Shown here: one piece after another, positions 46,391 to 57,431 of the stretch
Layout of the letters: every line of letters begins with the position of its first letter
Numbering within the stretch: position 1 is the stretch's first letter
Assembly: GCA_900491605.1 (NCBI GenBank)
Contig: UESW01004772.1
Location: 327,064-391,063, forward strand
Direction of reading: 5' to 3'
Length of the DNA: 64,000 bases
Source of the DNA: Calamus simplicifolius
Lineage: Eukaryota > Streptophyta > Magnoliopsida > Arecales > Arecaceae
The notes under the pieces: generated by a model
What the model was told of the DNA's origin: nothing
What the model saw: only the letters and a program-made list of their open reading frames with translations
Databases searched by the model: none
Translations under genes and position numbers: made by a program

Positions 46391-47600
46391 CTTACTCATC
46401 CTTGAGTAAATAAGAAAATTTAGAAATGTGTACCAAGCTAGTCCAAGAATTGATAGTTATCTTACAGTTCTTTTTAAAAATTTCTGGTTAGATCATAAGG
46501 AAGGTACTTCATTGGATTATTAAGTTTACCCATTTAGTGATAGAGTATAGTCCATAATAATTTATAGAAGTCTTCCTTCACCAACTTTTCACTTCTCTAG
46601 TTAAGTCTTCTAACTTAATTTGGGTTGGGTGTAATGTCTTTTATAATTTAGTTCTCTTATTTATTTATTTATGTGTAAAGTCAGTGCAATGTCCTAACCC
46701 CTTGCTTTCTAATTAACCCTTGTAGCGAGCTTTAGGCCAATGGCTCCCAAACCAATTGGTTTTAGTGCATTAGGTGTAAAACACCCCTCGAACATACTGA
46801 CTCGAGTTAAAAAGGCTTTAGGTAGGACTGACTCTACTTAGGTTCTTTTACATTCTCACCTTTTTACGCGAACAACATCACTTTCTTAGGTGACGGGGCC
46901 CGGTTACTCAGTGAACAATGCTAAGAACCTAATTTATTAACTTTGAGAGATTTTTTTTCCTTTTTTTTGAATATGACATTTTCACCCATACCCTTATTAA
47001 GTAGATTGTACTATTAAGATCAGTAGTCAGAAGGGTCTGAAATTATTCTAAAAATTTTTTGGGCTAAAACCTACCTTGTATTAGGTTTTCTTAATAATTT
47101 ATTCCTTAGTATCTCAAAAATAATCTAACCATTAATTCATTAATAGACTACTTGATTAACTTCAAATCGAGACAGAATTTGGTACACACACCTGATTATA
47201 GTTTTACTCTAGGATTTACTTATTCTTTTTCCTCCCCCCCAACTTAATTTCCATTATCTCTAATGGAAGAAAAATTAATTTCAAGGAAAGATACTACCTG
47301 GTAGAGTATTTGAAGGTTGGACGTTTCATTGTTGCCATCTTCTTTCAATCTTCTTCTGTTGCTCTTCTCTGGTCATACTAAAAGAATATACTAAAAGAAC
47401 AAAAGTTAAAAATAACTAATAAACTGGGTTGCCTCCCAAGAGCGCTAAGTTTAAAGTCTTCAGCCAGACTGTGCTACTTATTATGATAATGTTGGGTTCA
47501 CAAGATCAATTGATTCAACAATTTCTCCATTATTAATTTTTTCTATATATGGTTTCAAACATTGGCCATTTACTTTGAATGTATTTCTCTGCTTGGGGTC
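46391..47600. other. 3' non-coding region of Athila element
   Basis: No open frame of note between integrase and the 3' LTR. Some Athila elements carry an env-like gene here; none is seen. Confidence 0.6.
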
Positions 47601-47601
47601 T

Positions 47602-48631
47602 TTAAGTTCTACAGCTCCATGGGAAAACTTGAGTTACTATAAAAGGTCCATTCCATCGTGAACGAAGTTTTTCAGGAAAAAGGTGTAATCTTGAATTGTA
47701 AAGCCATACTTTTTGATTTGGTTCAAAAAATTTTACTAATAAATTTGTCATGATATGCTTTGGTTCGTTCTTTATAAATTTTTGAGCTTTCATATGCATC
47801 ATTTCGTAGCTCTTCTAACTCATTCAATTGAAGTTTCCTATTGACACCTGCATTTTTCATATCATAATTAAATTGCTTGATGGCCCAAAATGCACGGTGT
47901 TCTAATTCTACAAGTAAATGACAGGCTTTTCCAAATACGAACCTATAAGGAGACATTCCTATGGGAGTTTTAAATGCAGTATGATAAGCCCATAATGCAT
48001 TATCCAAACGTTCTGACCAATATTTCCTATCAGGTCTCACTATTTTCTTAAGGATATGTTTAATTTCTCTATTTGATATTTCAACTTGGACACTAGTTTG
48101 GGGATGATAAGGTGTAGCTACCTTATGAGTAATTTCATATTTGTTCATTAATCCTTCAAAGTGTCTATTCGTGAAATGTGTACCCCCATCACTAATTATA
48201 GCCCTTGGGCATCCAAAACGACTAAGGATATTATGCTGAACAAACTTGATTACAACTTTATGGTCATTGGTTCGAGTTGTCATGGCTTCAATCCATTTTA
48301 ACACATAATCAACTGCCACTAGGATATATTCGAATCCAAAAGAGGAAGGAATTGGGCCCATAAAATCAGTACCCCATACATCAAAAATTTCTACAACCAA
48401 GATAGGGTTTAGGGGCATCATGTTTTTTCGAGATATATTTCATGTTTGTTGACCTTGGAGACAATTACAGCCAAATTCATGTGCATCTTTAAAAAGAGTT
48501 GGCCAATAAAACCCACTTTGTAGTACCTTTGCTGCAGTTTTTTTTCCACTAAAATATCTTCCATAGGCAAGAGAATGACATAAGTTAAGTATACTTTTGA
48601 ATTCACTCTCAGGAACACATCGCCTAATCAC
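47602..48631 (-). pseudogene. Athila integrase
   Basis: Zinc finger part at 48631-48430 in two overlapping frames (a frameshift), then a 232-codon core (48421-47723) with GTDFMGPIPSSFG, ISDGGTHFTNRHFE and VEISNREIKHIL: all three catalytic residues D, D, E are kept. The C-terminal part with PNQKVWLYNSRLHLFP and RSRWNGPFIVTQVFP is in another frame (47802-47602). Confidence 0.9.
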
Positions 48632-49320
48632 CTAATCTGAACAATACTTAAATAATTCAGGGTCTTCCCAAAAGTAATATTTGACATGTGAGAAAAATCT
48701 ATCTTTTTCTTGTTTTGTCCAATTGGAAGGTACTTTTTCTATTGTCAAATAATTCACAATGTGGGCAAACCAGGGAAGACTGCTATGGAAAATTAAGAAT
48801 AATTGCTCATCAGGAAACCTATCTCTAATTATTTCTTTATTGTATTCCACTAAGATCCTAGAGATATGATCTGCTACCATATTTTCAAAACCCTTCTTAT
48901 CTAAGATTTCTAGATCAAATTCTTATAGTAGAAGGATCCATCTAATCAGTCTAGGTTTTGTATCCTTTTTTGATATAAGATGCCTCAACACTGCATGATC
49001 TGAATAAACTAAAACCTTAGATCCTAACAGATATGATCTAAACTTTTCTAGGGCAATCACAACTGCTAGTAATTCTTTTTCAGTGGTAGTATAGTTCTTT
49101 TGTGCATCTGAAAGAGTTTTGCTAGCATAATAAATTACATGAGGTTCTCAATTGAGTTTCTATCCTAGAACTGCTCCTACAGCATAATCAAAAGCATCAC
49201 ACATGATTTCAAAAGGTATGGTCCAATATGGGGGCTTGATAATTGGTGCAGTGGTCAAAGCAGTTTGAAAGATGTTATAGGTTGTTAGACAATCTTCATC
49301 AAAATTAAAAGAACTATCTT
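48632..49320 (-). pseudogene. Athila RNase H (RT missing)
   Basis: Reads TTAPIIKPPYW, FEIMCDAFDYAVGAVLG then TAG, YYASKTLSDAQKNYTTTEKELLAVV, the RT-linked RNase H, and ends FENMVADHISRI. Directly upstream lies the protease, so about 1 kb coding for the RT fingers, palm (YVDDF-type) and thumb is absent. In-frame stops at about 49157 and 48923 also occur. Confidence 0.85.
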
Positions 49321-49600
49321 TGGTCAACAAATTCCACGAGGTTCTTTGACTGATCTATCTGCCAATTGTAGTGTTTCTGTAGTGGGTTTCAACTCTCCAA
49401 ATCCGAATAATTCATACGCTGAACTTGGGAGAAGGTTTACACTCACACCCAAATCTAATAATGCTTTCTTGATTGTGAAGTTTCCTATGACACATGATAT
49501 AATTGGGGTACCAAGATCTTTTAGTTTGGGTGGGGTTATTTGCTGAACAACTGAGCTGACTTGCTCAGTCAAGTGGATCTTTTTTGGTATTTGTGACTTT
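49321..49600 (-). pseudogene. Athila protease
   Basis: KALLDLGVSVNLLPSSAYE is the Athila-type protease active site (DLG in place of DSG). LADRSVKEPRGIC ends it at a TGA by the RT deletion junction near 49325. Confidence 0.85.
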
Positions 49601-51320
49601 GCTTTCCGTTTTTATGTGCATAGATCCTTCAAAAATTTGGCATAAGCTGGAACTTGCTTTATAGCATCGAGAAGAGGTAAGTTTATTTGGACTTGCTTAA
49701 ATAACTCAAGCATCTCATTCATTTTTATATTCTTCTTATCTGAAGGCAAAGGAAATTCTAAAGCACTAGGGAATGGGGCTTTAGGTGTGATTGCTTGATC
49801 ATTGAATTCCTTTTCTTCTTCATTTCTTTCTTTTCTGGTTTAGCCACTTCTAATTTCTGGGATGGTTCAGGTGGGTTCAATGCTTTTCCACTTCTGAGAG
49901 TCATGACTGATTTAGCATGTTCTTAGAATTTGTCAGGACTATTGGAACCTTCAGCCAAAAATTATCCTTTTGGGTTATCGATAGGCTGACTAGGTAACTT
50001 ACCCTCCTCCCTTCTACTGAATGCTATGGCTAATTGACCTATCTGAGTTTCTAGTTTTGCAATAGATTGTGTGTGGGAGTGAAGGATTTGAGTATTCATT
50101 TCTAGCCCTTTCAATGCTTGTAACACTTTGTCTTTGAAAGTAGGATGATTATTCGGTGGAGGTTGTGGGATGTTTGGGTATTGTGAATATGGCATGTTTC
50201 TAAAATTAGTTTCTTGATAATTAGGTCTGATCGATGAATTGGCTACAGGTTGAGGTTTCCAAAAAAAATTTGGGTGATTTTGTCAGCCAGGATTGTAAGT
50301 ATTTGCATATGGATCATTTCCTGTTCTAGGAGCTAATCGGGTTTGGGCTTGGTGGGCTTGCTCTTGAACAAGTTCAGGAAATTGGTATGCAGCTGGACAT
50401 TCACCTATAGAATGGGTTGGACTTGAACAAATTATGCAGACCTCCTGTAATTGAGTAGATGGGGAAGAGATGTTTCCAACTTGTAGAATCCAGTCAAGTT
50501 TATGGGATAATTCATCTACCTTAGTATAGCTATCTATAGAATGACCTATTTCATATATTCCACCTCTTTTAGGTCCTATGGGAGGGTCTCGACGAGCAAC
50601 TGACATGTGATGTAATGAATTCTCACTCAATGTCTCAAAGAGTTGCCAAGCTTCATGTTCATTTTTTAACATAAATGTCCCACCACATGAAGCATCAACC
50701 ATTTGCCGATGCTTTTCTGATAAACCATCATAAAAGCACTGAACCAGTTGCCATTTGGGTATGGCATGATGTGGACATTTTCTAATCAGTTCTTTGAATC
50801 TCTCCCATGTCTCATGGAACATTTCTCCATCTGTCTGGAAAAAACTTGTTATGACTTTTCTAATTTGATTCGTTTTTCCTATAGAAAAATATTTCTTAAG
50901 AAATTCTCTCTGAATATGATCCCAAGTTGAAATTATAACAGTGTCTAGTGAATTTAACCAATACTTGGCTTTATCTTTTAGGGAAAAAGGAAATAGCTTA
51001 AGCCTAAGTGCATCATCAGAGAAATTTTGAATCTTGACAGTTAAGCAAATTTTCAAGAATTCATCTAAGTATTTGTAGGGATCCTCATTTGTAAGTCCAT
51101 AGAATGATGGCAACATTTGGATTACACTTGACTTGATTTCGTATTGGACAGCCTCTACTGGAGGCACTTGAATGCAGGGAGAGTAGGTATACCGTGAAGG
51201 AGTGAAATACTTTTTTAACTATCGTGGTTGATTATTTTCGTTATTAGGATTCATAATTCTGAGTCTATTTGCTCTGATAGTTCTTTCTATCTCAGGATCT
51301 AGGGGTATAAGGTTGGGTTG
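49601..51320 (-). pseudogene. Athila gag
   Basis: The main open part (51167-50283, 294 codons) has SVIQMLPSFYGLTNEDPYKY, LFPFSLKDKAKYWLNSL and WERFKELIRKCPHH, typical of the Athila gag domain. The N-terminus upstream (LDPEIERTIRANRLRIMNPN, about 51310-51250) is cut by a TAG at about 51223. The C-terminal part with QIGQLAIAFSRREEGKLPSQ (50195-49962) is in another frame. Gag forms the particle that packages RNA. Confidence 0.9.
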
Positions 51321-51599
51321 CAATGATCGGCGACTAAGCATACACCCTACCAATGACTCTAAAGCAAATAGTTATATATATATATATATTATTATTTTTT
51401 TAATAGAAGAAAAAGAGGAAGATTCTAAAGAAAATACCCTAAAAGATTTCTAGAACTAAGAGGAATGAATAATTTAATTATGGCTCAATAATTCTTAACA
51501 CTCAAGTTAACAAAAATTAGACTCTATATTCTAGGTTTACCCTAGATCTAGACAGCTCCTAACTTCCAAGACCGCCTTAGAGCCCTCCAAGTCAAAAAT

Positions 51600-51735
51600 T
51601 AGCTGATCAACTAGCCAGTTGAGGATAAGGTCTGTGGGGGTCCCCCCGTTGCTTACTAGGTAAGCGCATGGAACCAATTAAGTAACCACTTTCCTTTCCT
51701 TTTCTAGACACCAGTTAAGCAGTCAATCTCGATCT
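51600..51735 (-). other. conserved leader segment of Athila element
   Basis: On minus, TGGTGTCTAGAAAAGGAAAG, GTGGTTACTTAATTGGTTCC and AGCAACGGGGGGACCCCCAC in order. The same blocks in the same order lie at 63556-63680 in another retroelement. GGGGGACCCCC can pair with itself. Confidence 0.8.
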
Positions 51736-52455
51736 GGTCCAACTCTTTTGGGTGCGTTGTCCTATTGAGCTCGAGTTCCTTAGGGGCTGACGTCTAGTTA
51801 ATTTTAGATTTAAAGGTTTGGGTTCATGCAAAATGAAGGATGTTGTTTGTGGGCTAAGGAAGGGTGATGAAATCCCCACCTTATCTTGATTAGGGGTTTG
51901 TGCCTTTAAAGTTAATTATGAAAATGCTATGCAATAATCAGATGTCCAGCTCTTGAAATTATCAAACGAAATTAATCTAATTATTATTATTATTTTAAGA
52001 TTTTTATGATTAGGTTTCTAATTTTTTAATAAATTATGAGATGTCAATGGAAGAATTTTAAGTTTTGCAGAAAATAAATCCACCTAAGTCAATCTAAGCA
52101 TAGAAATAAAATAATTATTTTATTTATATATTTTATTTTTATTTTTATATAATCTTTTTTTTCATTTCCTTAAATTAATTATATTTTATGAAAGGTGTCT
52201 TAGGGTTTTCTTTCAGGTTTTTTTAGGTAAGTTAATTAAAAAGAAAATTTGATTAGGTTAAAAGTGGATTTGTAACAAAAAGGAAAGTAATAATAATTTT
52301 TTTATGTTAAAAAGAAAATATGTAATTCTAACAATTAAGGAAATAAAATAAAGAGATAATAACTATTCAAAAATTAAAAGAAAATTAATATAATTTTTTT
52401 ATATTTTTATATTTTTTAATTTTTATAAATTTTTTTTCAAAATAACATACTTAAG

Positions 52456-52473
52456 TCCCCGGCAACGGCGCTA
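52456..52473 (-). other. primer binding site of Athila element (tRNA-Asp)
   Basis: On minus, TAGCGCCGTTGCCGGGGA, one mismatch from the complement of the plant tRNA-Asp 3' end (TGGCGCCGTTGCCGGGGA). It lies 6 bp from the 5' LTR. Confidence 0.85.
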
Positions 52474-52479
52474 AAAATC

Positions 52480-53542
52480 TGATGCGTGTCGTAGCGTAAT
52501 GATTAAAACACCTTAATTTCACTATTAGAATAGCGAGAGTAAGGGATCGATTCCACATGGACTTTAGCGATTATCTTGAAATAAATTTATAAATTTAACT
52601 AAATAGGTAACTAAGTAGATAATTAGTAGTGTAAAATAATAAGATATGGTCTATCTTATAAAAGCATGGCTCGTACCCGAAGATCATGGCCCATCCCTTT
52701 TAAGAATAATAGATCAGTCAAAATTATTTTCACTTAAATAGAATTTAATAACAATTTAACATGAATAGAAACATTTATTTCATATTAATTAAAAAGTTAT
52801 GACATTAAGAAAGCAATAGATTGCAATAAATTCTTGAACCAAACCGGGCCTTCTTCCTCATGGCATACGCCTCCAAGCCACGAGCTCTTTCTGGGAATAG
52901 AGCAACAAACACGAACAGAACTCACGAAAGCTCCCAATTCCACGGATGCATGATGCAGAACAAAGCTCACGAATGGCTCTTGACAGATCTCACGGATGCA
53001 GCACCTCCACAGAATTCTCTCCCCCCAAATGAAGCCTCCCTGCTGCTATTTGTAGAAGCTCGGATGCGGCCTAGACGCAGAGAAGCAATTGTTGTCAAAA
53101 TAGAGACGACGCGAAGAAGCAACGAGCAGCGCCGAGAAAATCCCTGAGATATTATGGATAAAATCAAAATTCCTTCCAGATAAATTTAATTCTTTCAATT
53201 TGATAATCTCCTATCCAATTTATTCCTTAATTGGTAGAGAAAAAGATTGGATTTGATTAGGAGAGAATCGTGCAAAAAGAAAATAGAAATCTGCTGAGAA
53301 GACGCAGCACTTGGTTTGCCGACTTTGCTTTAAAGGTGTGCTAAATCCTTATAAAATTAATTTCGAGCTCGTTTTAAGTCTGATTCGAGTGCCGTTTGTG
53401 TCATTAAATTTTTAAAATCGAGCTCTTCAAATTGATATAATTTTTTCTAAAATATTATATAAAATATTAAAATATGAAATAATAATATGTACATTGAATT
53501 ATTAATTAATAGATTTAGTGATAATTATTTATGTGTTTATCA
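52480..53542 (-). repeat. 5' LTR of Athila element
   Basis: 1063 bp, TGATGCGTGTCGTAGCG to ...TGTGTTTATCA; shorter than its partner because of one internal deletion. Confidence 0.9.
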
Positions 53543-56055
53543 ATGTCATATGTCAAAAAGGTCGTTCATGCTCTCTTCTTGAGGATGACTACTTAAGGAA
53601 ACCTTAACCTACAACAAACAAATACATATCACTCAATCCATCTTGGCTAATAATTGCTCTGGCATTCATATTTGCATTTATATTTTTTTCTCATTTTTAG
53701 CTTTCATTGAGAGTTATTCCATTTTAAAATTTTAGCTAGAACTTAGATTTTCACTATATACCAATGAAACTAAATATATAAATAGAAATTTATAACATTC
53801 CTAGCCCAACAGGAATAGTAAAGGCTAAAAGAACATCCAATGCAATATAAAGACTACGTTGACATGTGACATTAGCATCCAAGAAATCATTCTCTTAAAC
53901 ATCAAAAATTTATAGCATATGACATTACATATTGCTCTTTAATATGCAAGGCACTGAGCTAAGGCCCAAAGTAAGGAATTATAAAAGATAGGCACAGGAT
54001 TAAGAAGATGGTAAGGTTGATGAATGAGAATATAAAAAATTATCCTCTTGTTTGGCTTTTCAAGTACCAAGTCCCTTGGCTTATTGCACTCCTTCGCTAT
54101 TTCCTTCCTTCCCTTTAAAACTTTGAGATTAATCCTATCCCTCAAAGGACTTACAATAAAATTTTCAATTTTTCTCTTCGAAAACTTATCTTATTAAGGA
54201 AGAGTTTTCTTTATTCTATAATTCTGCTGAGTATTTTCATTAATGGATCCCTAAAAAAACAAAGGAAAAGCTTTTTTCATCATGTGGCTCTTACATTTCA
54301 GCAGCACTCCTTCATAGGAGCTCATAATAGAGTTCATCCAGTGAAGCTATTTCAACTCCCTACAAGCATAAAGCTAGAGCCATATTTCTTTTTCTTCATT
54401 TGAACAGGGAAAGGAAGATCCACTCCATGGGGTCTGAATCCTCTAGTGATTGGTACCCTCTCTTATTCTTCTTTCTCTTTCCTTAATCTTGCAATAAAGT
54501 GATTGTCTTTCTTGGATTTTCTGAGATTTTTTGACAGCCTAATTATTATTGTTGTTGTTATTATTATTAGCTCTAATCAATCTAACCATGTCCTTAATTA
54601 TTTTTCTAAATTAAAGCAGAATCCTAGAGTAAAGACTAAGCTATATGTCCTACATGACGGAAAAAAGAATAAGATGTGTGCTTTGTGTTGCCTTTTACCT
54701 TTTTATCTAGTTTTTAAGGCAGTAAAGCTATTTGTTAACATGCCACTTGTTATATTTGGATTATTTCTTATTTAGGCTATCTTTGTTGCTATAGTGTTGT
54801 TACACTTTGGTGATTTTCTAATTAAATCTATAAGAAAAATTAAGGTCCTGTTCATGATTCAGAAAACTATTTTTAAAAATATGGATTGTATTAAAAAATC
54901 TGAGTTATATTTTGTTGATTTTTAGTATTCGAGAATATGTTTGGTTGGTATTTTCAGAAACTATTTTTTCAAAGATCAAGGTTATCCTTTGACAGGTTGT
55001 TATTTTAAATATTATCATTTTATTTTCAACATCCATGAATAATTTCTATATTATCATTTTATTTTGAACATCCACTTATGTATAATTTTTTTTCCTTTAG
55101 TCATCTGTTCATCATCTATTCTCTGTTCATCATCTATTCTTCTATTTTGTTCTGTTTCTCTATTTTTTTTTTAAAAAAAAAGTTTACAAGGGACTAACCT
55201 CCCACCATATTTATTTAATGTCCATTTCCATTCTTAAGAGCTTCAAACCAAATTAAATTGTCAACCCCCCTTTCTCTCAATAGTAATAGTAAGAGATGAA
55301 ATCATCCGAGCAAGCAATTAATAAAAATAAACTGAATACATTTGAGATTCCTAATTCACCGTATAAAGTATTTGTATGCAGCTTAATTATAACCTTTTAT
55401 CACACAGAAGGAAGAAATAATTAATCAATAGGAAAGCCAAAAAAAAAAAACATAGAGATTTAACATAGTTTGATCGATTGACTTACATTGATACTAGCTA
55501 GCAAAGAATTAGATAAAATTAAATTTAAATATGAAGAAATAACTAATGATTACAAAAATTGTTTCCTCATCATGCATAGGCTCTTTAACAAAATTCTAAA
55601 TCTACTTACAATTAATTATATAGAATATTTTTTTAAAAAAACTTTTCATTTTTTTTAAGACTCGCTGTTGATGTCCTAAAACCAAGACTACGTACATATG
55701 CTATATATAAGCGATGAAATCAGCTAGCTGTATCTCGTAGAGATTGAGATTTGTTTTAATTTACGCATATTAATTTTTTTTTAATGTGATATTAGAGCTG
55801 TCATCCGCCGTTCGTTCAATATTTTGTCACCAAATTAAGATAAAAAACTAGGTTCGTTAATGACATCTTCCATTAATGGTTAATCCAAAAAATTATGGAA
55901 CTAGCAGTACAGATCAGGGTTCCTGATCGACCTGCTGCAGGTCACGCTGCTTTATCCACAAATAATACCAATTGTATATAAATTAATTCAATCATATATC
56001 CTTTTTCAAGCGGGCCTGTTGATTTACTAGCTTAATTGCACGCTAAGGCTCTTCG
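53543..56055. other. intergenic, AT-rich
   Basis: No gene recognised. The open frame 54503-54775 is hydrophobic and Ile/Val-rich from an ATT repeat and is probably chance. A TCATCTATTCT motif is repeated near 55108-55145. Confidence 0.45.
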
Positions 56056-56633
56056 TGTTGGGTGCTCCCTCCACGTGGGAAGGGAATCGACCCATGATAA
56101 CAAACTGCATCACAGTTTGTTACGGAGCTGTTTTCAAAAAGGGAAAAGAAACCCGAAAATAATGTAGTGGGAGAGAGATCCGTATGTGGTAGATACGAGA
56201 GAAGAAAAATCCCAGATTGGGAGGAGAGAATGGTGTGCGGCCTAAGAGAGATCCAGAGAAGCCCAGGCTTGGGAGAAATCCTGTGCAACCTCAGGAGGTC
56301 GATACGGACGAGTCTGAGAGCAGATTTGGGGGCACGGAAGAGCAACCATACGTTGGTGAGATCCTTCTGTACCCACATCAATTAGGAGAAAAGTTGTAAT
56401 CTTTTATTAAGATTAGTGAAGTGCTCTCGGAATTTGCCCCGTGGTTTTTTTCTTTCACATTGGAGGGGTTTTTCACGTAAATTTGATGTTTTTGTGTGGT
56501 GTTTATTTTTATTCCGCATATTCTGTGATTGTGGTAGATCGGTATATTTTTCTGTGATTGTGCACGCATAGTTTTTTCATTAAAACACGTTCGCATATTT
56601 GTTCTGAGGGTGATTGAGGGTGTATTCCCAACA
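56056..56633 (+). repeat. 5' LTR of copia element 2
   Basis: 578 bp, inverted ends TGTTGGG and CCCAACA. Contains the promoter; aligns end to end with 60673-61253. Confidence 0.97.
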
Positions 56634-56637
56634 ATTG

Positions 56638-56650
56638 TGGTATCAGAGCC
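56638..56650 (+). other. primer binding site (tRNA-iMet)
   Basis: TGGTATCAGAGCC, 4 bp after the LTR, the standard initiator-methionine tRNA primer site of plant copia elements. Confidence 0.95.
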
Positions 56651-56690
56651 TGGTTGCAAGCCCAGAACAAATTATTTGAGCGTGCCACAG

Positions 56691-57431
56691 ATGGATTCTA
56701 CCACTAATACTAGCAGGATGATTAGTCTCAATGGCAGTAATTGGTTGATTTGGAAACCAAAGATGATGGATCTCTTGTATTGCAAAGATTTAGCCAAGCC
56801 GATTGAGAAGATGGGAGAGAAGCCAGAAAAATATGATGATGAAGATTGGGCTACTATGGATAGAAAAGCAATCAGTGTCATCAGGCAATGGGTGGATGAC
56901 ACAGTATTCCATCATATTTCAAATGAAACCTCAGCCTATGAACTATGGAAGAAGTTAGAAGGGTTGTATGAGAGGAAAACTGCCGGAAACAAAGCATACT
57001 TAATCAGAAAGCTTGTAAATCTGAAGTACAAGCCGGGAAAATCAATTGCAGAGCACCTAAATGAGATGAAGAGCATTGTGAACCAGCTGGCCACAATGAA
57101 GATGCTTATGGAAGATGAACTTCAGGCACTCCTGTTGTTGAGTTCTCTACCTGATAGTTGGGAGACACTGGTGGTGTCATTGAGTAACTCCGCCCCTGAT
57201 GGAGTTATCACCATGAGTCAGGCTACTAGCAGCTTGCTCAATGAGGAGGAAAGAAGGAAGGGAACTGGAGAGTCTCAAACACAGACAGATGTACTTGTCA
57301 CAGAGGGCAGAGGGAGACAGTTTACTAGAAAAGAAAACAACAGAGGCAGAAGCAAATCCAGACCAAGGAAGGAAATCGAATGCTACCATTGTCATAAGAA
57401 AGGACACTACAAAGTGAATGTAGACTGCTAA
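56691..57431 (+). CDS. copia gag with zinc knuckle (frameshifted end)
   Basis: ATG at 56691, 246 codons. Gag domain (UBN2 type) with GSNWLIWKPKMMDLL, ETSAYELWKKLEGLYERK and LLLLSSLPDSWETLV. A basic region precedes the CCHC zinc knuckle, which begins CYHCHKKGHYK. At 57411-57413 the frame slips: the pol frame continues the knuckle as SEC, whereas the gag frame runs to a stop at 57431. Gag forms virus-like particles and binds the element RNA. Confidence 0.92.
   Translation: MDSTTNTSRMISLNGSNWLIWKPKMMDLLYCKDLAKPIEKMGEKPEKYDDEDWATMDRKAISVIRQWVDDTVFHHISNETSAYELWKKLEGLYERKTAGNKAYLIRKLVNLKYKPGKSIAEHLNEMKSIVNQLATMKMLMEDELQALLLLSSLPDSWETLVVSLSNSAPDGVITMSQATSSLLNEEERRKGTGESQTQTDVLVTEGRGRQFTRKENNRGRSKSRPRKEIECYHCHKKGHYKVNVDC

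Larger units (their letters stand above)
45131..53542 (-). mobile_element. Ty3/gypsy retrotransposon, Athila type, full length but RT deleted
   Basis: LTRs at 45131-46373 and 52480-53542. The primer site matches tRNA-Asp, as in Athila. Gag, protease (DLGVSVNLLP), RNase H and integrase follow on minus, with a polypurine tract before the 3' LTR. Flanks share ATGT, an imperfect target duplication. Stops and frameshifts occur in every gene. Confidence 0.9.

Noticed and set aside
54503..54775. 90-codon hydrophobic frame
   Set aside because: Ile/Val run comes from an ATT repeat; no homology or splice context recognised.
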